Assembly (NCBI GenBank): GCA_045576175.1
Contig: JAZNFW010000048.1
Span: 1-21,142, forward strand
DNA length: 21,142 bases
Origin: RGIG8748 sp045576175
GTDB lineage: Bacteria; Bacillota; Clostridia; UMGS1810
Reading direction: 5' to 3'
Translations under genes and position numbers: made by a program
Shown: one piece after another, positions 1 through 8,630 of the stretch
Numbering within the stretch: position 1 is the stretch's first letter
Layout of the letters: each line of letters begins with the position of its first letter
Notes under the pieces: generated by a model
Database searches by the model: none
What the model was told of the DNA's origin: nothing
What the model saw: the letters and a program-made list of their open reading frames with translations, nothing else

Positions 1-1529
1 CCCGACTGACCGCCGCTTTCGCCATAGAAGGGAGTGGTATCTAAAAGGATAGTAATTTCGCCACTTTTTGCATCTGCGTGTTCGAATTCTTCTGTGCCTG
101 CTACTATTGCCTTAATCTTCGCCTTTGTTTCGCGCTTTTCATAACCAACGAAATTTGAGGTGGCGAGATCGCCGAATTTCTTTTTGAATTCATCTTCCTT
201 CCAGCCGAGTTCATCGGTATTGCCACGGCTTGCACGGGCAGTCATACGCTGTTTTTCCATACAAGCATCAAATTCGTCGCGGTTTACATCTATGCCCTGT
301 TCGGAAAGAATTTCTATTGTTATATCCACAGGGAAGCCATAGGTATCATAGAGCTTAAACGCTTTGTCGCCCGAAAGAACGGTTTTGCCCTCTGCTTTAA
401 GCCCAGCTACATAGCTTTCTAAAATGCTAAGTCCATCATTTATAGTCTCGCTGAATCTCTTTTCCTCTGTTTCTATAATCTTTTTGATATAATCAGCCTT
501 CATTTCAAGCTCGGGATATGCACTTAAGTTTTCCTCTATAACAGTATCTACTATTTTATAAAGGAAGGGGTCTGCCATTCCCAGAAGCTTTCCGTGGCGT
601 GCCGCATGACGAAGGAGTCTGCGAAGAACATAGCCTCTGCCTTCGTTACTTATCTGTACGCCATCTGCTATCATAAATGTGGTACTGCGGATGTGGTCGG
701 TAATAACTCTTAATGATACATCGGTCTGCGGGTCATCGCCATACTCAACATCGGCAATCTCGCTTATTTTCTTCATTATATTTCTTACGGTGTCCACCTC
801 AAAGAGATTGTCCACGCCCTGCATAATGCAGGCAATTCTTTCAAGTCCCATACCTGTATCTATGTTGGGATGTGCAAGGCGGTTGTAATTGCCGTCTTCG
901 TCTTTATCAAACTGAGTGAACACGAGGTTCCAGAATTCCATAAATCTGTCGCAGTCGCAGCCTATGGCACAATCGGGCTTTCCGCAGCCGTACTCCTCGC
1001 CTCTGTCGTAGTGGATTTCGGAGCAGGGACCGCAGGGGCCTGTGCCTATCTCCCAGAAGTTATCTTCTTTGCCAAGCCTTACAATTCTTTCGGGGTTAAC
1101 ACCAACTTCGTTTACCCAGATATCCTTTGCTTCGTCATCATCTTCATATATGGTAACCCAGAGCTTGTCCTCGGGAATTTCCATAACCTTTGTAATAAAT
1201 TCCCAAGCCCACGCTGTTGCCTCGTGCTTGAAGTAATCGCCAAAGGAGAAGTTGCCGAGCATTTCGAAATATGTGCCGTGGCGTGCGGTCTTGCCCACAC
1301 GCTCAATGTCGGGTGTACGGATACATTTCTGGCAGGTGGTAACTCTCTTTCTGGGAGGCTCCTGCTCACCCTTGAAATATGGCTTTAAGGGTGCCATACC
1401 CGCATTTATAAGCAAAAGGCTGTTGTCGTCTTTTGGTATGAGCGGGAAGCTCGGTAGACGAAGATGCCCCTTGGATTCAAAGAACGAAAGGTATTTTTCT
1501 CTTATTTCGTTAAGGCCTAATTTTTGCAT
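1..1529 (-). CDS. alaS: Alanyl-tRNA synthetase, N-terminal part (3' end outside window)
   Basis: Class II aminoacyl-tRNA synthetase that charges tRNA-Ala in the cytoplasm. About 509 codons are visible. The protein opens MQKLGLNEIREKYLSFFESK and continues with the AlaRS-typical GHLRLPSFPLIPKDD, LLINAGMAPLKPYFKG and RHGTYFEMLGNFSFGDYFK (class II motifs), then NIDTGMGLERIACIMQG and DHIRSTTFMIADGVQISNEGRGYVLRRLLRRA. AlaRS proteins are normally about 870-880 residues, so the editing domain and C-Ala domain lie beyond base 1; the last residues seen (TPFYGESGGQSG) belong to the start of the editing region. The ATG at 1529 is preceded by AAGGAA at good spacing. A strong promoter lies close upstream and there is no room for a T-box leader, so no tRNA-sensing control is seen. 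It is divergent from recR. Confidence 0.97.
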   Translation of the reverse strand, partial: MQKLGLNEIREKYLSFFESKGHLRLPSFPLIPKDDNSLLLINAGMAPLKPYFKGEQEPPRKRVTTCQKCIRTPDIERVGKTARHGTYFEMLGNFSFGDYFKHEATAWAWEFITKVMEIPEDKLWVTIYEDDDEAKDIWVNEVGVNPERIVRLGKEDNFWEIGTGPCGPCSEIHYDRGEEYGCGKPDCAIGCDCDRFMEFWNLVFTQFDKDEDGNYNRLAHPNIDTGMGLERIACIMQGVDNLFEVDTVRNIMKKISEIADVEYGDDPQTDVSLRVITDHIRSTTFMIADGVQISNEGRGYVLRRLLRHAARHGKLLGMADPFLYKIVDTVIEENLSAYPELEMKADYIKKIIETEEKRFSETINDGLSILESYVAGLKAEGKTVLSGDKAFKLYDTYGFPVDITIEILSEQGIDVNRDEFDACMEKQRMTARASRGNTDELGWKEDEFKKKFGDLATSNFVGYEKRETKAKIKAIVAGTEEFEHADAKSGEITILLDTTPFYGESGGQS

Positions 1530-1564
1530 TATTTTCAGTTCCTTTCAAGAATATATACATTATA

Positions 1565-1594
1565 ATAATATAACAAAAGTGCTTTAATTGTCAA
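1565..1594 (-). promoter_or_regulatory. Sigma-A promoter of alaS
   Basis: On the minus strand TTGACA (1589-1594) and TATTAT (1565-1570) are separated by 18 bp. The start would fall about 25-30 nt upstream of the alaS SD site, giving a short leader with no riboswitch or T-box. Confidence 0.7.
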
Positions 1595-1623
1595 TATTTT
1601 AAAGGTGATAGTCCAATATTTTA

Positions 1624-1652
1624 TTGATTTTGTGCTTTTGGTGTATTATAAT
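1624..1652 (+). promoter_or_regulatory. Sigma-A promoter of recR
   Basis: TTGATT (1624-1629) and a perfect TATAAT (1647-1652) are separated by 17 bp. The recR ATG follows about 31 bp after the -10, with GGAG at 1672-1675 as the ribosome site. Confidence 0.75.
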
Positions 1653-1683
1653 AAAGTAAATAACAAAGATTTGGAGTAATGAT

Positions 1684-2280
1684 ATGCTTTATACAGCTTC
1701 TTTTTCAAAACTTATAGATGTATTTAGAAAAATGCCCGGTGTCGGCAGTAAAAGTGCGGTGCGTATGGCGTACCACATTCTTTCGCTCTCAAAAGAGGAA
1801 ACAGAGGATATGATAAACTCTATCCGTGACGCCAAAGAAAAGATAAGCTACTGCCCTGTGTGTCAAAACATTACCGAGGACGAAATCTGCGAAATTTGTT
1901 CCAACGAAAAAAGGGACCACACAATCCTCTGCGTAATGGAAAAGCCCAAGGATGTAATAGCCCTTGAAAAAACGAGGGAATACTTTGGTATGTACCATGT
2001 GCTCCACGGCTCTATATCGCCAATGGACAATATTGGCCCCGAGGACCTTAAGATAAAAGAGCTTGTAGCAAGAATTGCCGAAGGTAACTTTAAAGAGGTA
2101 ATTATGGCAAACAGCCCCAGCATTGAGGGTGAAGCCACAAGTATGTATATTGCAAAGCTTTTAAAACCGTTTGGTGTAAAGGTGAGTAGGATTGCTTATG
2201 GAATACCTGTGGGGGGAGATTTAGAGTACGCTGACCAGGTAACTCTGGCTAAGGCAATTGAGGGACGACGAGAAATATAA
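1684..2280 (+). CDS. recR: Recombination mediator RecR
   Basis: RecR acts with RecF/RecO to load RecA on SSB-covered single-stranded DNA at gaps. The 198 residues are the full family length. Seen in order: a helix-hairpin-helix at about residues 17-31 (MPGVGSKSAVRMAYH), a four-cysteine zinc finger (C57, C60, C69, C72; CPVCQNITEDEICEIC), and a TOPRIM domain starting near residue 80 with VMEKPKDVIALEKTREY and the conserved YHVLHGSISPMDNIGPEDL. The C-terminal RIAYGIPVGGDLEYADQVTL is also typical. In many Firmicutes recR follows dnaX and ybaB; here it stands alone with its own promoter and a hairpin terminator downstream. It converges on mutS2. Confidence 0.98.
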   Translation: MLYTASFSKLIDVFRKMPGVGSKSAVRMAYHILSLSKEETEDMINSIRDAKEKISYCPVCQNITEDEICEICSNEKRDHTILCVMEKPKDVIALEKTREYFGMYHVLHGSISPMDNIGPEDLKIKELVARIAEGNFKEVIMANSPSIEGEATSMYIAKLLKPFGVKVSRIAYGIPVGGDLEYADQVTLAKAIEGRREI

Positions 2281-2525
2281 AGGGAATGTAAAATAAAGCG
2301 CAGAGCGCTTATAGGCTTGATTGCTGACAATCCAAAGTGTAAAAGAACAGCAAAACAATGAAATTATGTAGAAATCTGCAAAATTGCAGATTTCTTTTGT
2401 TTTTAGCCTATAAGCTCTAAGCGAACTTCGCCTCTCGACGTGCCCTCGCACGCCTTCGGGTCCCCCTCGCAAGCAAGCTTGCTTCGGCTTAGTTCGCTTA
2501 TTCTGCGTCTTTTTTTACATCCCCT
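2281..2525. repeat. Putative non-coding repeat element with imperfect inverted ends and nested hairpins
   Basis: The left end starts directly after the recR stop with GGGAATGTAAAATAAAGCGC, then AGA. The right end, read on the minus strand from 2525, starts GGGGATGTAAAAAAAGACGC, then AGA. The two differ only by small indels and substitutions. Inside are inverted repeats GCTTATAGGCT (2307-2317) with AGCCTATAAGC (2405-2415), TAAGCGAACT (2418-2427) with AGTTCGCTTA (2491-2500), and the perfect palindrome AAGCAAGCTTGCTT (2471-2484). The right half is visibly more GC-rich than the left. No credible reading frame fills it. The same terminal motif recurs at 20161. The features resemble a small palindromic or MITE-like repeat; that class assignment is inference. 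Confidence 0.5.
2371..2405 (+). terminator. Rho-independent terminator of recR
   Basis: GAAATCTGCAA (2371-2381) pairs with TTGCAGATTTC (2384-2394) across a two-base gap, about 9-11 bp of stem, followed by TTTTGTTTTT. It lies inside the 2281-2525 repeat, so the repeat appears to supply recR transcription termination. Confidence 0.7.
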
Positions 2526-2541
2526 CAAAACTTCAAACAGA

Positions 2542-2571
2542 GACTGTAAGAAAACATCGTTTTTTACAGTC
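2542..2571 (-). terminator. Hairpin at the end of the mutS2 operon
   Basis: GACTGTAA (2542-2549) pairs with TTACAGTC (2564-2571), and AAAAC (2551-2555) with GTTTT (2559-2563), giving about 13 bp with one bulge. On the minus strand it starts just after the mutS2 stop, but only a broken U-rich stretch follows, so termination strength is uncertain. Confidence 0.45.
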
Positions 2572-2575
2572 GCTT

Positions 2576-4936
2576 CTATTTTAATTCTACAACAGTTACT
2601 CCCGCATCTCCCTCGCCGAACACTCCGAGCCTGAAGCTCTTTACATAGGGCTTACTCCTTAAGAATGTGTGTATTCCTTTTCTTAAGAGGCCTGTTCCTT
2701 TGCCGTGGATTATCCGTACCACACCAACGGACGAGAGGATTGCATCGTCTAAGAATTTGTCTATAAGAAGTTCGGCAGAATCCACCGTTTCGCCCCTTAC
2801 ATCTATCTCTGGCGAAAGATTCATAGTCTTGGACGGCACAGTGCCCTTGGAATAAGTCTTTTTCTTTTCCTTGGGGGCATTTGCCATTTTTATATCCGAA
2901 AGAGTGGTTTTTACCTTCATAATACCCACTTTTACAAAGAGGTTTCCGCTATCATCGGGAAGTGAGCAAACCACACCTTGCTGATTCATACTTACTATCA
3001 CAACATCGTCGCCAAGCTTTACAGATTTGGGACTTGTGTGCTGTGTCTTTGGCTTTTGCACCTTGGAGAGTCTCTTGCCAGCCTCGTCTATTTTGCCCGA
3101 GAGGTCCTTTCGCACCTTGTCTATTTCTGCCTGAGCCTTTTTGGTGTCCTGCATAAGACGAGCCTTATTAACAAACGAATTTGCCTCATCAGCACTGCGC
3201 CTTGCAGAAAGCAGAATTTCCTCTGCCTGAGCCATGGCACGCTGCAAAATTTTGTCTGCTTTTTCGTCCAGATTTTTCTGCTTGTCACGGGTATCTTTCC
3301 TTAATTGTTCGGCTTGCTCACGGTATTTTTCTGCTCTTTCTCTGTCTTCAATTGCCTGCAGGCGTGTTTTTTCGAGTTCTGCTATTACATCCTCGAACTT
3401 TATTTTTTCGCCCGCAGTAAATGTGCGTGCTCTCTCTATGATGTCCTCGCCAAGACCAAGCCTTTGCGATATTGCATAGGCATTACTCTTTCCGGGGATG
3501 CCTATTATAAGGCGGTATGTGGGCGAAAGCGTGTCCACATCGAACTCGCACGAGCCGTTTTCCACGCCCTCTGTAGTAAGCGCATAGGATTTAAGCTCGC
3601 TGTAGTGCGTTGTAGCCATTATTTTGGCACCTCTTTGACGCACCTCTTCCAGTATACTCATAGCAAGCGATGCACCCTCGACGGGGTCGGTGCCTGCACC
3701 AAGCTCATCAAAGAGACAGAGCGAATTTTCGTCTGCTTTTTTTAATATATCCACAATATTTACCATATGCGAAGAGAAGGTACTTAAGGACTGCTCAATG
3801 CTCTGCTCGTCGCCTATATCGGCAAAGATATTTTTAAACACTGCGGTAACAGAGCCTTCCTTTGCGGGAATGTGGAGACCCAGCTGTGCCATAAGGGTAA
3901 TAAGTCCCGCAGTTTTTAAAACAACGGTTTTTCCGCCCGTGTTGGGTCCTGTTATTACAAGGGTATCGAACTCTCCGCCAAGCTCAATATCCACAGGCAC
4001 TACCTTTTTGGCATCTATGAGAAGGTGCCTTGCTCTTATGAGCTTTGTGATGCCTTTGTCGCTTAAGATTGGCCTGTAGCAATCGTGCCTTAATGAAAAA
4101 TGCCCTCTTGCAAATATATAGTCAAGCTCCGCTACAACCGAGTAGCACATTTCTATAAGCTGTGATCTATCGGCTATGTGGGATGAAAATTCAAAGAGTA
4201 TCCTTGCGCACTCGTCACGCTCGGCATCGGTTAGGGTGCGGATTTCGTTGTTTGCCTCCACAACGCTCATAGGCTCTATAAAAAGAGTTGCTCCCGTTGC
4301 CGAGGTGTCGTGAACAATACCCTTTATATCGCCCTTGTGCTCCGCCTTTACGGGCACAACATAGCGGTTGTCCCTCATAGTTATAATCTGCTCCTGCAGG
4401 CACTTTGCATATGCGGGTGAAGATATTATGTTCTTTAGTATATCACGGATTTTGCTATGTGCTCCTCTTATCTTTCTGCGTATGTCAGAGAGAAGAGGCG
4501 ACGCATCGTCGGACAGGCTCTTTCCGTCTGCAATTGCCCTGAAAATCCTCTTTTCCAGTTCTGCATCCTGCCAGAGTGCTTCGAAATGCTCCTTTAGCGA
4601 AGGGCACTCGGCATCCTCGCCGTAGAACGCAAGACGGCGGGAGCTTTCCAGAAGTTTTCCCACAGAATATATTTCCTCGGGCGAAAGCACTCCGCCACGA
4701 ACTGCACGCTTTGTGTGTGCTCTTACATCCTCGGTACACATAATTGGCGGTGTTCCTTTTTTGGTAATGAGCACTATGGAATCTGCCGTTTCGTCCTGAA
4801 GACGATTGACCTTTTTTATGCTGTCAGAAATATTGCCTTTTTTTGCTGTGTCCTTGGTTGTGTCCATAACACAGTGAGAGGAGAGCATATCTAAAATTTT
4901 ATTAAATTCAAGTGTTTTGTAAACGCGTTTATCCAT
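2576..4936 (-). CDS. mutS2: MutS2 (RqcU) ATPase/nuclease with C-terminal Smr domain
   Basis: MutS2 family proteins are known to suppress homologous recombination and, in Bacillus, to split collided ribosomes (RqcU). The 786 residues match the usual length. Seen in order: an N-terminal MutS-like clamp region, Walker A GPNTGGKT at 330-337, Walker B LCLFDELGAGTDP from about 406, a THYSELK switch region near 442, a long charged coiled coil at about 506-625, a short KOW-like linker, and a Smr domain with DVRG (712-715) and HGKGTG (744-749). All ATPase and Smr key motifs are present, so it looks functional. The ATG at 4936 lies 1 nt after the stop of the upstream glycosyltransferase-CsaB gene, whose last codons hold the AGAGGG ribosome site. 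It is the last gene of the comM operon. Confidence 0.97.
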   Translation of the reverse strand: MDKRVYKTLEFNKILDMLSSHCVMDTTKDTAKKGNISDSIKKVNRLQDETADSIVLITKKGTPPIMCTEDVRAHTKRAVRGGVLSPEEIYSVGKLLESSRRLAFYGEDAECPSLKEHFEALWQDAELEKRIFRAIADGKSLSDDASPLLSDIRRKIRGAHSKIRDILKNIISSPAYAKCLQEQIITMRDNRYVVPVKAEHKGDIKGIVHDTSATGATLFIEPMSVVEANNEIRTLTDAERDECARILFEFSSHIADRSQLIEMCYSVVAELDYIFARGHFSLRHDCYRPILSDKGITKLIRARHLLIDAKKVVPVDIELGGEFDTLVITGPNTGGKTVVLKTAGLITLMAQLGLHIPAKEGSVTAVFKNIFADIGDEQSIEQSLSTFSSHMVNIVDILKKADENSLCLFDELGAGTDPVEGASLAMSILEEVRQRGAKIMATTHYSELKSYALTTEGVENGSCEFDVDTLSPTYRLIIGIPGKSNAYAISQRLGLGEDIIERARTFTAGEKIKFEDVIAELEKTRLQAIEDRERAEKYREQAEQLRKDTRDKQKNLDEKADKILQRAMAQAEEILLSARRSADEANSFVNKARLMQDTKKAQAEIDKVRKDLSGKIDEAGKRLSKVQKPKTQHTSPKSVKLGDDVVIVSMNQQGVVCSLPDDSGNLFVKVGIMKVKTTLSDIKMANAPKEKKKTYSKGTVPSKTMNLSPEIDVRGETVDSAELLIDKFLDDAILSSVGVVRIIHGKGTGLLRKGIHTFLRSKPYVKSFRLGVFGEGDAGVTVVELK

Positions 4937-4937
4937 A

Positions 4938-7157
4938 TTATTTTCCCTCTCGAAAAGTTAGTAGCTCCGATGCAATAGAGGCGTTTTCCTTAGCCTTTTT
5001 TATACGCATAGTAAGCTTTTTAGGAATTTGGGCTCTTGTCTCATCGAGGGCATTAAAGAACTCTGATGCCTTTTGCCATCCCGCATCCGCAGATAGCTCA
5101 TCCACCTCAAGACACTGACCTATCCCCATTTCTTCTATATTACTTTTTACCTTGGGATCGTAGTTTATACCCAGAACGGGGGTGCCCATAACCGCACCGA
5201 ACACAAGCATATGAAGTCTTACCGCAACTACTGCCTCAGACCTTTTTACAATGCCCATTATGGTTTCTATATCAAGATTTTCGTCTATAAAATACGCCTT
5301 GGTATTCATCTTTTCCATAACATCAAGGCTCACCTTTTTGTCCTTGGCGTACTGCATCGGTATAAATACGGGGGTAAAGCCAAAGTCACTGCATATCTTG
5401 TCTGCAAACGAGGCAAAATTTTCTGCAAAATCCTCGCCATCCTCCACGGAGCGTACCGAAAGTGCAAGGATTTTGCCCTCTATGCCCATAGAACTTAAGA
5501 TTTCGTCCGCCGAGCCCAAATCGCATTTATCAAGCGAAAAAGCAGGGTCGCCCGTAACGGAAATTGCAGGCTTTGTAACGCCCATTTTTTCAAGATACAC
5601 GGCGCTGGCGTTGTCTCGCAGCGTAATAACATCTATTTCATCCAAAACCTTTGCACTCTTTCGCCTGTTCTTTTCTTTTCTTATGGGGCCCATACCGTTT
5701 GCGTACAGCATAACCGAAAGCCCCATCCTCTTTGCCATAGAAAGGCAGGACAGATAGTACATAAGCGAGCGTGTGCTGGTGACATCCTGAATAAGACTTC
5801 CACCGCCCGCCATAAGCATACGGGCGTTTTTCATGGCCTTTCGCACCTTGAACACATTAAAGCGGTTTATGCTCTCCACTCCGTAGCTCAAGGCTGTCTC
5901 CTCAGGGTTTTTGGAAAGGACTACGGGGCAAAAATCGGGGCATCTGTTTCTCATGTCGTCTATTATGGCATAGAGAAGTGCATCGTCGCCTCTGTTTCCG
6001 TAGCCGTAATATCCAACCATAACCGTGTTTGGTGTGTGGTCTCTTACAGCATCTATATACATAGCCTCGTTGTCGGATGCCATCTTGTCTATACTGTAGT
6101 GCTTTAAAACGGCATTTCTTCCAAAGTCTGCTATTTCTTTTACTATCTTTTCATCTTCGCTAAAAAGTCTTGTTATATCTTCAAAAAGCTTGTCGGCACC
6201 TGTAGCATCGCATCCACGGCAGGTAAAGTTGTTTTCTATGGCTATGGGCAGGTTTTCCTTGTTCAGTATTCCCATATAGCCCATCTGCCCTGCTATGATG
6301 CACGGCTTTGCCATACACATAGGCTCTAATATGGCACGGCTTACTCCCACGCACACATCTGCTGCGGCGTGAATTTTATTTATATCCACTCTGGCACCTG
6401 TTAAGATAACTGCTCTCCTCTTAAGCGAGGTATTTACTCTGTCGGCAATTTCCGACATTTTATTCATATATTCGCCGTCTCCCACGATTACAAACTCTAT
6501 ACCGGGGAATTTTTTATCAAGCTTTTCCATACACTCCAGAATGCAAAGTGCAGGAAGACAAACATCCTCTTCTATACGGCTTACATACACAAGCCTCTTT
6601 GCATTGGGATTTAGAGAGAATTCTTTTATTATCTCCCCGCCCGACACATCGGGAGAGAATTTGCCCTCGTCTATTCCGTTTATTCCCATATATATATTTT
6701 TCTTACTTACATTGTAGTTTCTATAAAGATACTCCATAAGGTCACGACTTACCGCAAGGGACTTTTCGCCCCAACGGCTTAGCTTTCTGACCACAAACGA
6801 TGTGTCAAACTCGCCGTGCACAGTTGTAACATACACAAAAGAACGCTTCATTTTGCGATGGATTTCGCCGATAATGAAGCTGGGTATTCTGGCATGGGAG
6901 TGCACTATGTCGGGCTTTTCCGCCTTTATGATTTTTTCTATTTGGGACATAGCTTTTATTATGTCCATATAGTTTCGCCTTTTTACAGGAACGAGGTAGT
7001 GCTTAATCCCAAACCTTTCAAGCTCTTCTTCAAACACTCCTCCGCCCGACACCACAACAATTTCGTGGCCTCTGCGGGAAAGCTCCTTGGAAAGCTCGGT
7101 TACATGTGTTTCCGCACCGCCTATATCAAGGGATGCAAGTGCCATAAGTATCTTCAT
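4938..7157 (-). CDS. csaB: Glycosyltransferase (GT4-type) fused to CsaB polysaccharide pyruvyltransferase
   Basis: About 739 residues, two enzymes in one chain. The N-terminal half (about 1-370) is a GT-B fold glycosyltransferase: MKILMALASLDIGGAETHV opening, KPDIVHSHARIP, YVSRIEEDV at the domain hinge, and a GVSRAILEPMCMAKPCIIAG nucleotide-sugar binding segment. The C-terminal half (from about 378) is CsaB: VMVGYYGYGNRGDDALLYAI, LMAGGGSLIQDVTSTRSLMY, YANGMGPI and VAVRLHMLVFGAVMGTPVLG. CsaB adds pyruvate ketals to cell-wall polysaccharides that anchor SLH-domain surface proteins. The ATG at 7157 is preferred over the in-frame TTG at 7169 because GGAG (minus strand, 7164-7167) sits 6 nt before it and the glycosyltransferase family starts with MKIL. 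The gene lies 13 nt after the pseudouridine synthase stop. The acceptor polymer cannot be told from sequence. Confidence 0.92.
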   Translation of the reverse strand: MKILMALASLDIGGAETHVTELSKELSRRGHEIVVVSGGGVFEEELERFGIKHYLVPVKRRNYMDIIKAMSQIEKIIKAEKPDIVHSHARIPSFIIGEIHRKMKRSFVYVTTVHGEFDTSFVVRKLSRWGEKSLAVSRDLMEYLYRNYNVSKKNIYMGINGIDEGKFSPDVSGGEIIKEFSLNPNAKRLVYVSRIEEDVCLPALCILECMEKLDKKFPGIEFVIVGDGEYMNKMSEIADRVNTSLKRRAVILTGARVDINKIHAAADVCVGVSRAILEPMCMAKPCIIAGQMGYMGILNKENLPIAIENNFTCRGCDATGADKLFEDITRLFSEDEKIVKEIADFGRNAVLKHYSIDKMASDNEAMYIDAVRDHTPNTVMVGYYGYGNRGDDALLYAIIDDMRNRCPDFCPVVLSKNPEETALSYGVESINRFNVFKVRKAMKNARMLMAGGGSLIQDVTSTRSLMYYLSCLSMAKRMGLSVMLYANGMGPIRKEKNRRKSAKVLDEIDVITLRDNASAVYLEKMGVTKPAISVTGDPAFSLDKCDLGSADEILSSMGIEGKILALSVRSVEDGEDFAENFASFADKICSDFGFTPVFIPMQYAKDKKVSLDVMEKMNTKAYFIDENLDIETIMGIVKRSEAVVAVRLHMLVFGAVMGTPVLGINYDPKVKSNIEEMGIGQCLEVDELSADAGWQKASEFFNALDETRAQIPKKLTMRIKKAKENASIASELLTFREGK

Positions 7158-7170
7158 ATTTTTCTCCAAT

Positions 7171-8103
7171 CTAAAAGGGAATTGAAGCTACCTCAAAGCT
7201 CTTTCCATTTAAGTAGCTAAGGGCGTTTTCATCTGAAAACTCAAATTTTATTTTGTACGAGCAAAGTGCCTGAGTCTTCATACCCACCTTGTCGTTAAAG
7301 TCATTTGTTCCGTACTTTCCGTCGCCTGCAAGGGGATGTCCTATAGAGGCAAAGTGTGCTCTTATCTGATGTGTTCTGCCCGTTACAAGCTCTACCTCAA
7401 CGAGACTTGCGAGGGGATTTTCCTTTAAAACTTTGTACTTAGTTATTATCTCTTTGCTGTCTTTCTGCGGTTTTGAGTGAATGTAGACTCTGTTTTGCTC
7501 GGTGTTCTTTACAAGGTGTGCCTTAAGGGTGTCTTCCTTTTTACTGAGCTTTCCCGCCACAAGACAAAGATAATACTTTTTTATTTCTCTTGTCTTTATC
7601 TTTTCGTTTAGTATCTTAAGAGCCTGTGCGTTTTTTGCACCTATTACGATGCCCGTAGTGTTGCGGTCTATTCTGTTGCAAAGAGACGGCACAAAGGAAT
7701 TCTCATTTTCGTAGTCATACTCGCCCTTTTTGTAGAGATACGCCTTCATATGATTTAAAAGGGTGTTTATCTTTTCGTCCTCGTCATCGTGAACAATAAC
7801 ACCAATGGGCTTATTCATAAGGATTATGTTTTCGTCCTCATACACAATATCCAAAGACGGCTTGCACTTTAAAAAGGAGAGTCTCTCATCGGGGGCTTCG
7901 AAAAATTCGTCATTTATGTAAAGCTCTATGACATCGCCCTCTTTTAAGACGGTGTCTATCGCTGCCCTTTTTCCGTTTATCTTTATTCTTTTTTTCCTGA
8001 TTCCCTTGTATATAAGGCTCTTTGGCATTGTCTTTAAAAACTTAGAAAGAAACTTGTCGAGCCTCTGGCCTGAATCATTTTCATTTACTTTTACTGTCCT
8101 CAT
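7171..8103 (-). CDS. RluA-family pseudouridine synthase (RluC/RluD-like)
   Basis: Converts specific uridines in RNA, probably 23S rRNA, to pseudouridine. The 310 residues hold an N-terminal S4 RNA-binding domain (about 12-70, QRLDKFLSKFLKTMPKS) and the RluA catalytic domain. The catalytic motif reads NRIDRNTTGIVI with Asp146 as the expected nucleophile; the first position is Asn instead of the His common in enterobacterial enzymes, a variant I believe occurs in Firmicutes. The conserved MNKPIGVIVH and TGRTHQIRAHFASIGHPLAGD segments are intact. The ATG at 8103 overlaps the end of the LarC-like gene by 23 nt and has GGAG 7 nt upstream inside that gene, so translation is probably coupled. The exact target uridine cannot be assigned, so no symbol is given. 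Confidence 0.93.
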   Translation of the reverse strand: MRTVKVNENDSGQRLDKFLSKFLKTMPKSLIYKGIRKKRIKINGKRAAIDTVLKEGDVIELYINDEFFEAPDERLSFLKCKPSLDIVYEDENIILMNKPIGVIVHDDEDEKINTLLNHMKAYLYKKGEYDYENENSFVPSLCNRIDRNTTGIVIGAKNAQALKILNEKIKTREIKKYYLCLVAGKLSKKEDTLKAHLVKNTEQNRVYIHSKPQKDSKEIITKYKVLKENPLASLVEVELVTGRTHQIRAHFASIGHPLAGDGKYGTNDFNDKVGMKTQALCSYKIKFEFSDENALSYLNGKSFEVASIPF

Positions 8104-8626
8104 ACATAGTCTCCGTATTAAAAAACATAGGACTTTGACTGCCTATTTCGCCAACACTTACGCACATAAAACCGCTGTCCTCGCTCATGCTCGCTCCGTA
8201 GCCCGTGTCGGTAACGGTCATATCGGGTCTTGGAGCACACTCCGTTATTATGCGTGAAAGAAAATCTGCATCGTCCTTACTTATAGTGCACATATGGTCG
8301 GCACAGGTTGTATCTATGCCCGACTTCTCAAGTGTTGTTATGATATTTCCGTCCGCATCGTCCGAAAGTGCAACGGAGGAACATATCACACAGTCTGCAC
8401 CAAGCGATTGAAGGATTGAAATTACCGCACTCTCACAGACTTCTCTCGGTGATGAAGCATCTTTGGGATATGCAAGGGTGCACTCGACTCCAAGTCTTGT
8501 AACACCTTTTAAGACAAGCTCTTCTTCATCTATGTGCTCTGAGCGGTTTTTCTTTATATCCGCAAGTGCCCCCAAAAGCATATTTATATCAAAGCCGTAA
8601 AAACAGTCTATATAAACAATTTTCAT
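8081..8626 (-). CDS. Shortened, degenerate LarC-like protein
   Basis: 181 residues resembling a compressed N-terminal (LarC1/DUF111) part of the nickel-pincer cofactor protein LarC. The start MKIVYIDCFYGFDINMLLGAL matches the LarC opening (DCFSGISGDMLLGAL), but the SGD core is changed to FDI. REVCESAVISILQSLGADCV followed by ICSSVAL aligns with the LarC HEVGAxDSIxDI...LGxDxVxxSPxxLG region, with the His and Asp residues lost. PDMTVTDTGYGAS (residues 134-146) matches the LarC PxMTxxxxGYGAG segment. LarC is about 400 residues; the His-rich stretch and LarC2 are missing here, so nickel insertion is unlikely. The frame is open, lies 4 nt after the TPR gene and overlaps the next gene, so it is maintained in the operon. 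The ribosome site is weak, suggesting coupled translation. Role unknown. Confidence 0.75.
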   Translation of the reverse strand: MKIVYIDCFYGFDINMLLGALADIKKNRSEHIDEEELVLKGVTRLGVECTLAYPKDASSPREVCESAVISILQSLGADCVICSSVALSDDADGNIITTLEKSGIDTTCADHMCTISKDDADFLSRIITECAPRPDMTVTDTGYGASMSEDSGFMCVSVGEIGSQSPMFFNTETMYEDSKSK

Positions 8627-8630
8627 ATTC

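Noticed and set aside
870..1388. 172-codon open frame on the plus strand
   Set aside because: It lies wholly antisense to the well-conserved alaS coding region and has no ribosome site.
1530..1683. T-box leader for alaS
   Set aside because: The promoter leaves a leader of about 30 nt and no T-box conserved bases are seen; the same applies to metG.
2221..2634. Open frames on both strands across the recR-mutS2 spacer
   Set aside because: They run through hairpins of the repeat element, lack ribosome sites and resemble no protein.
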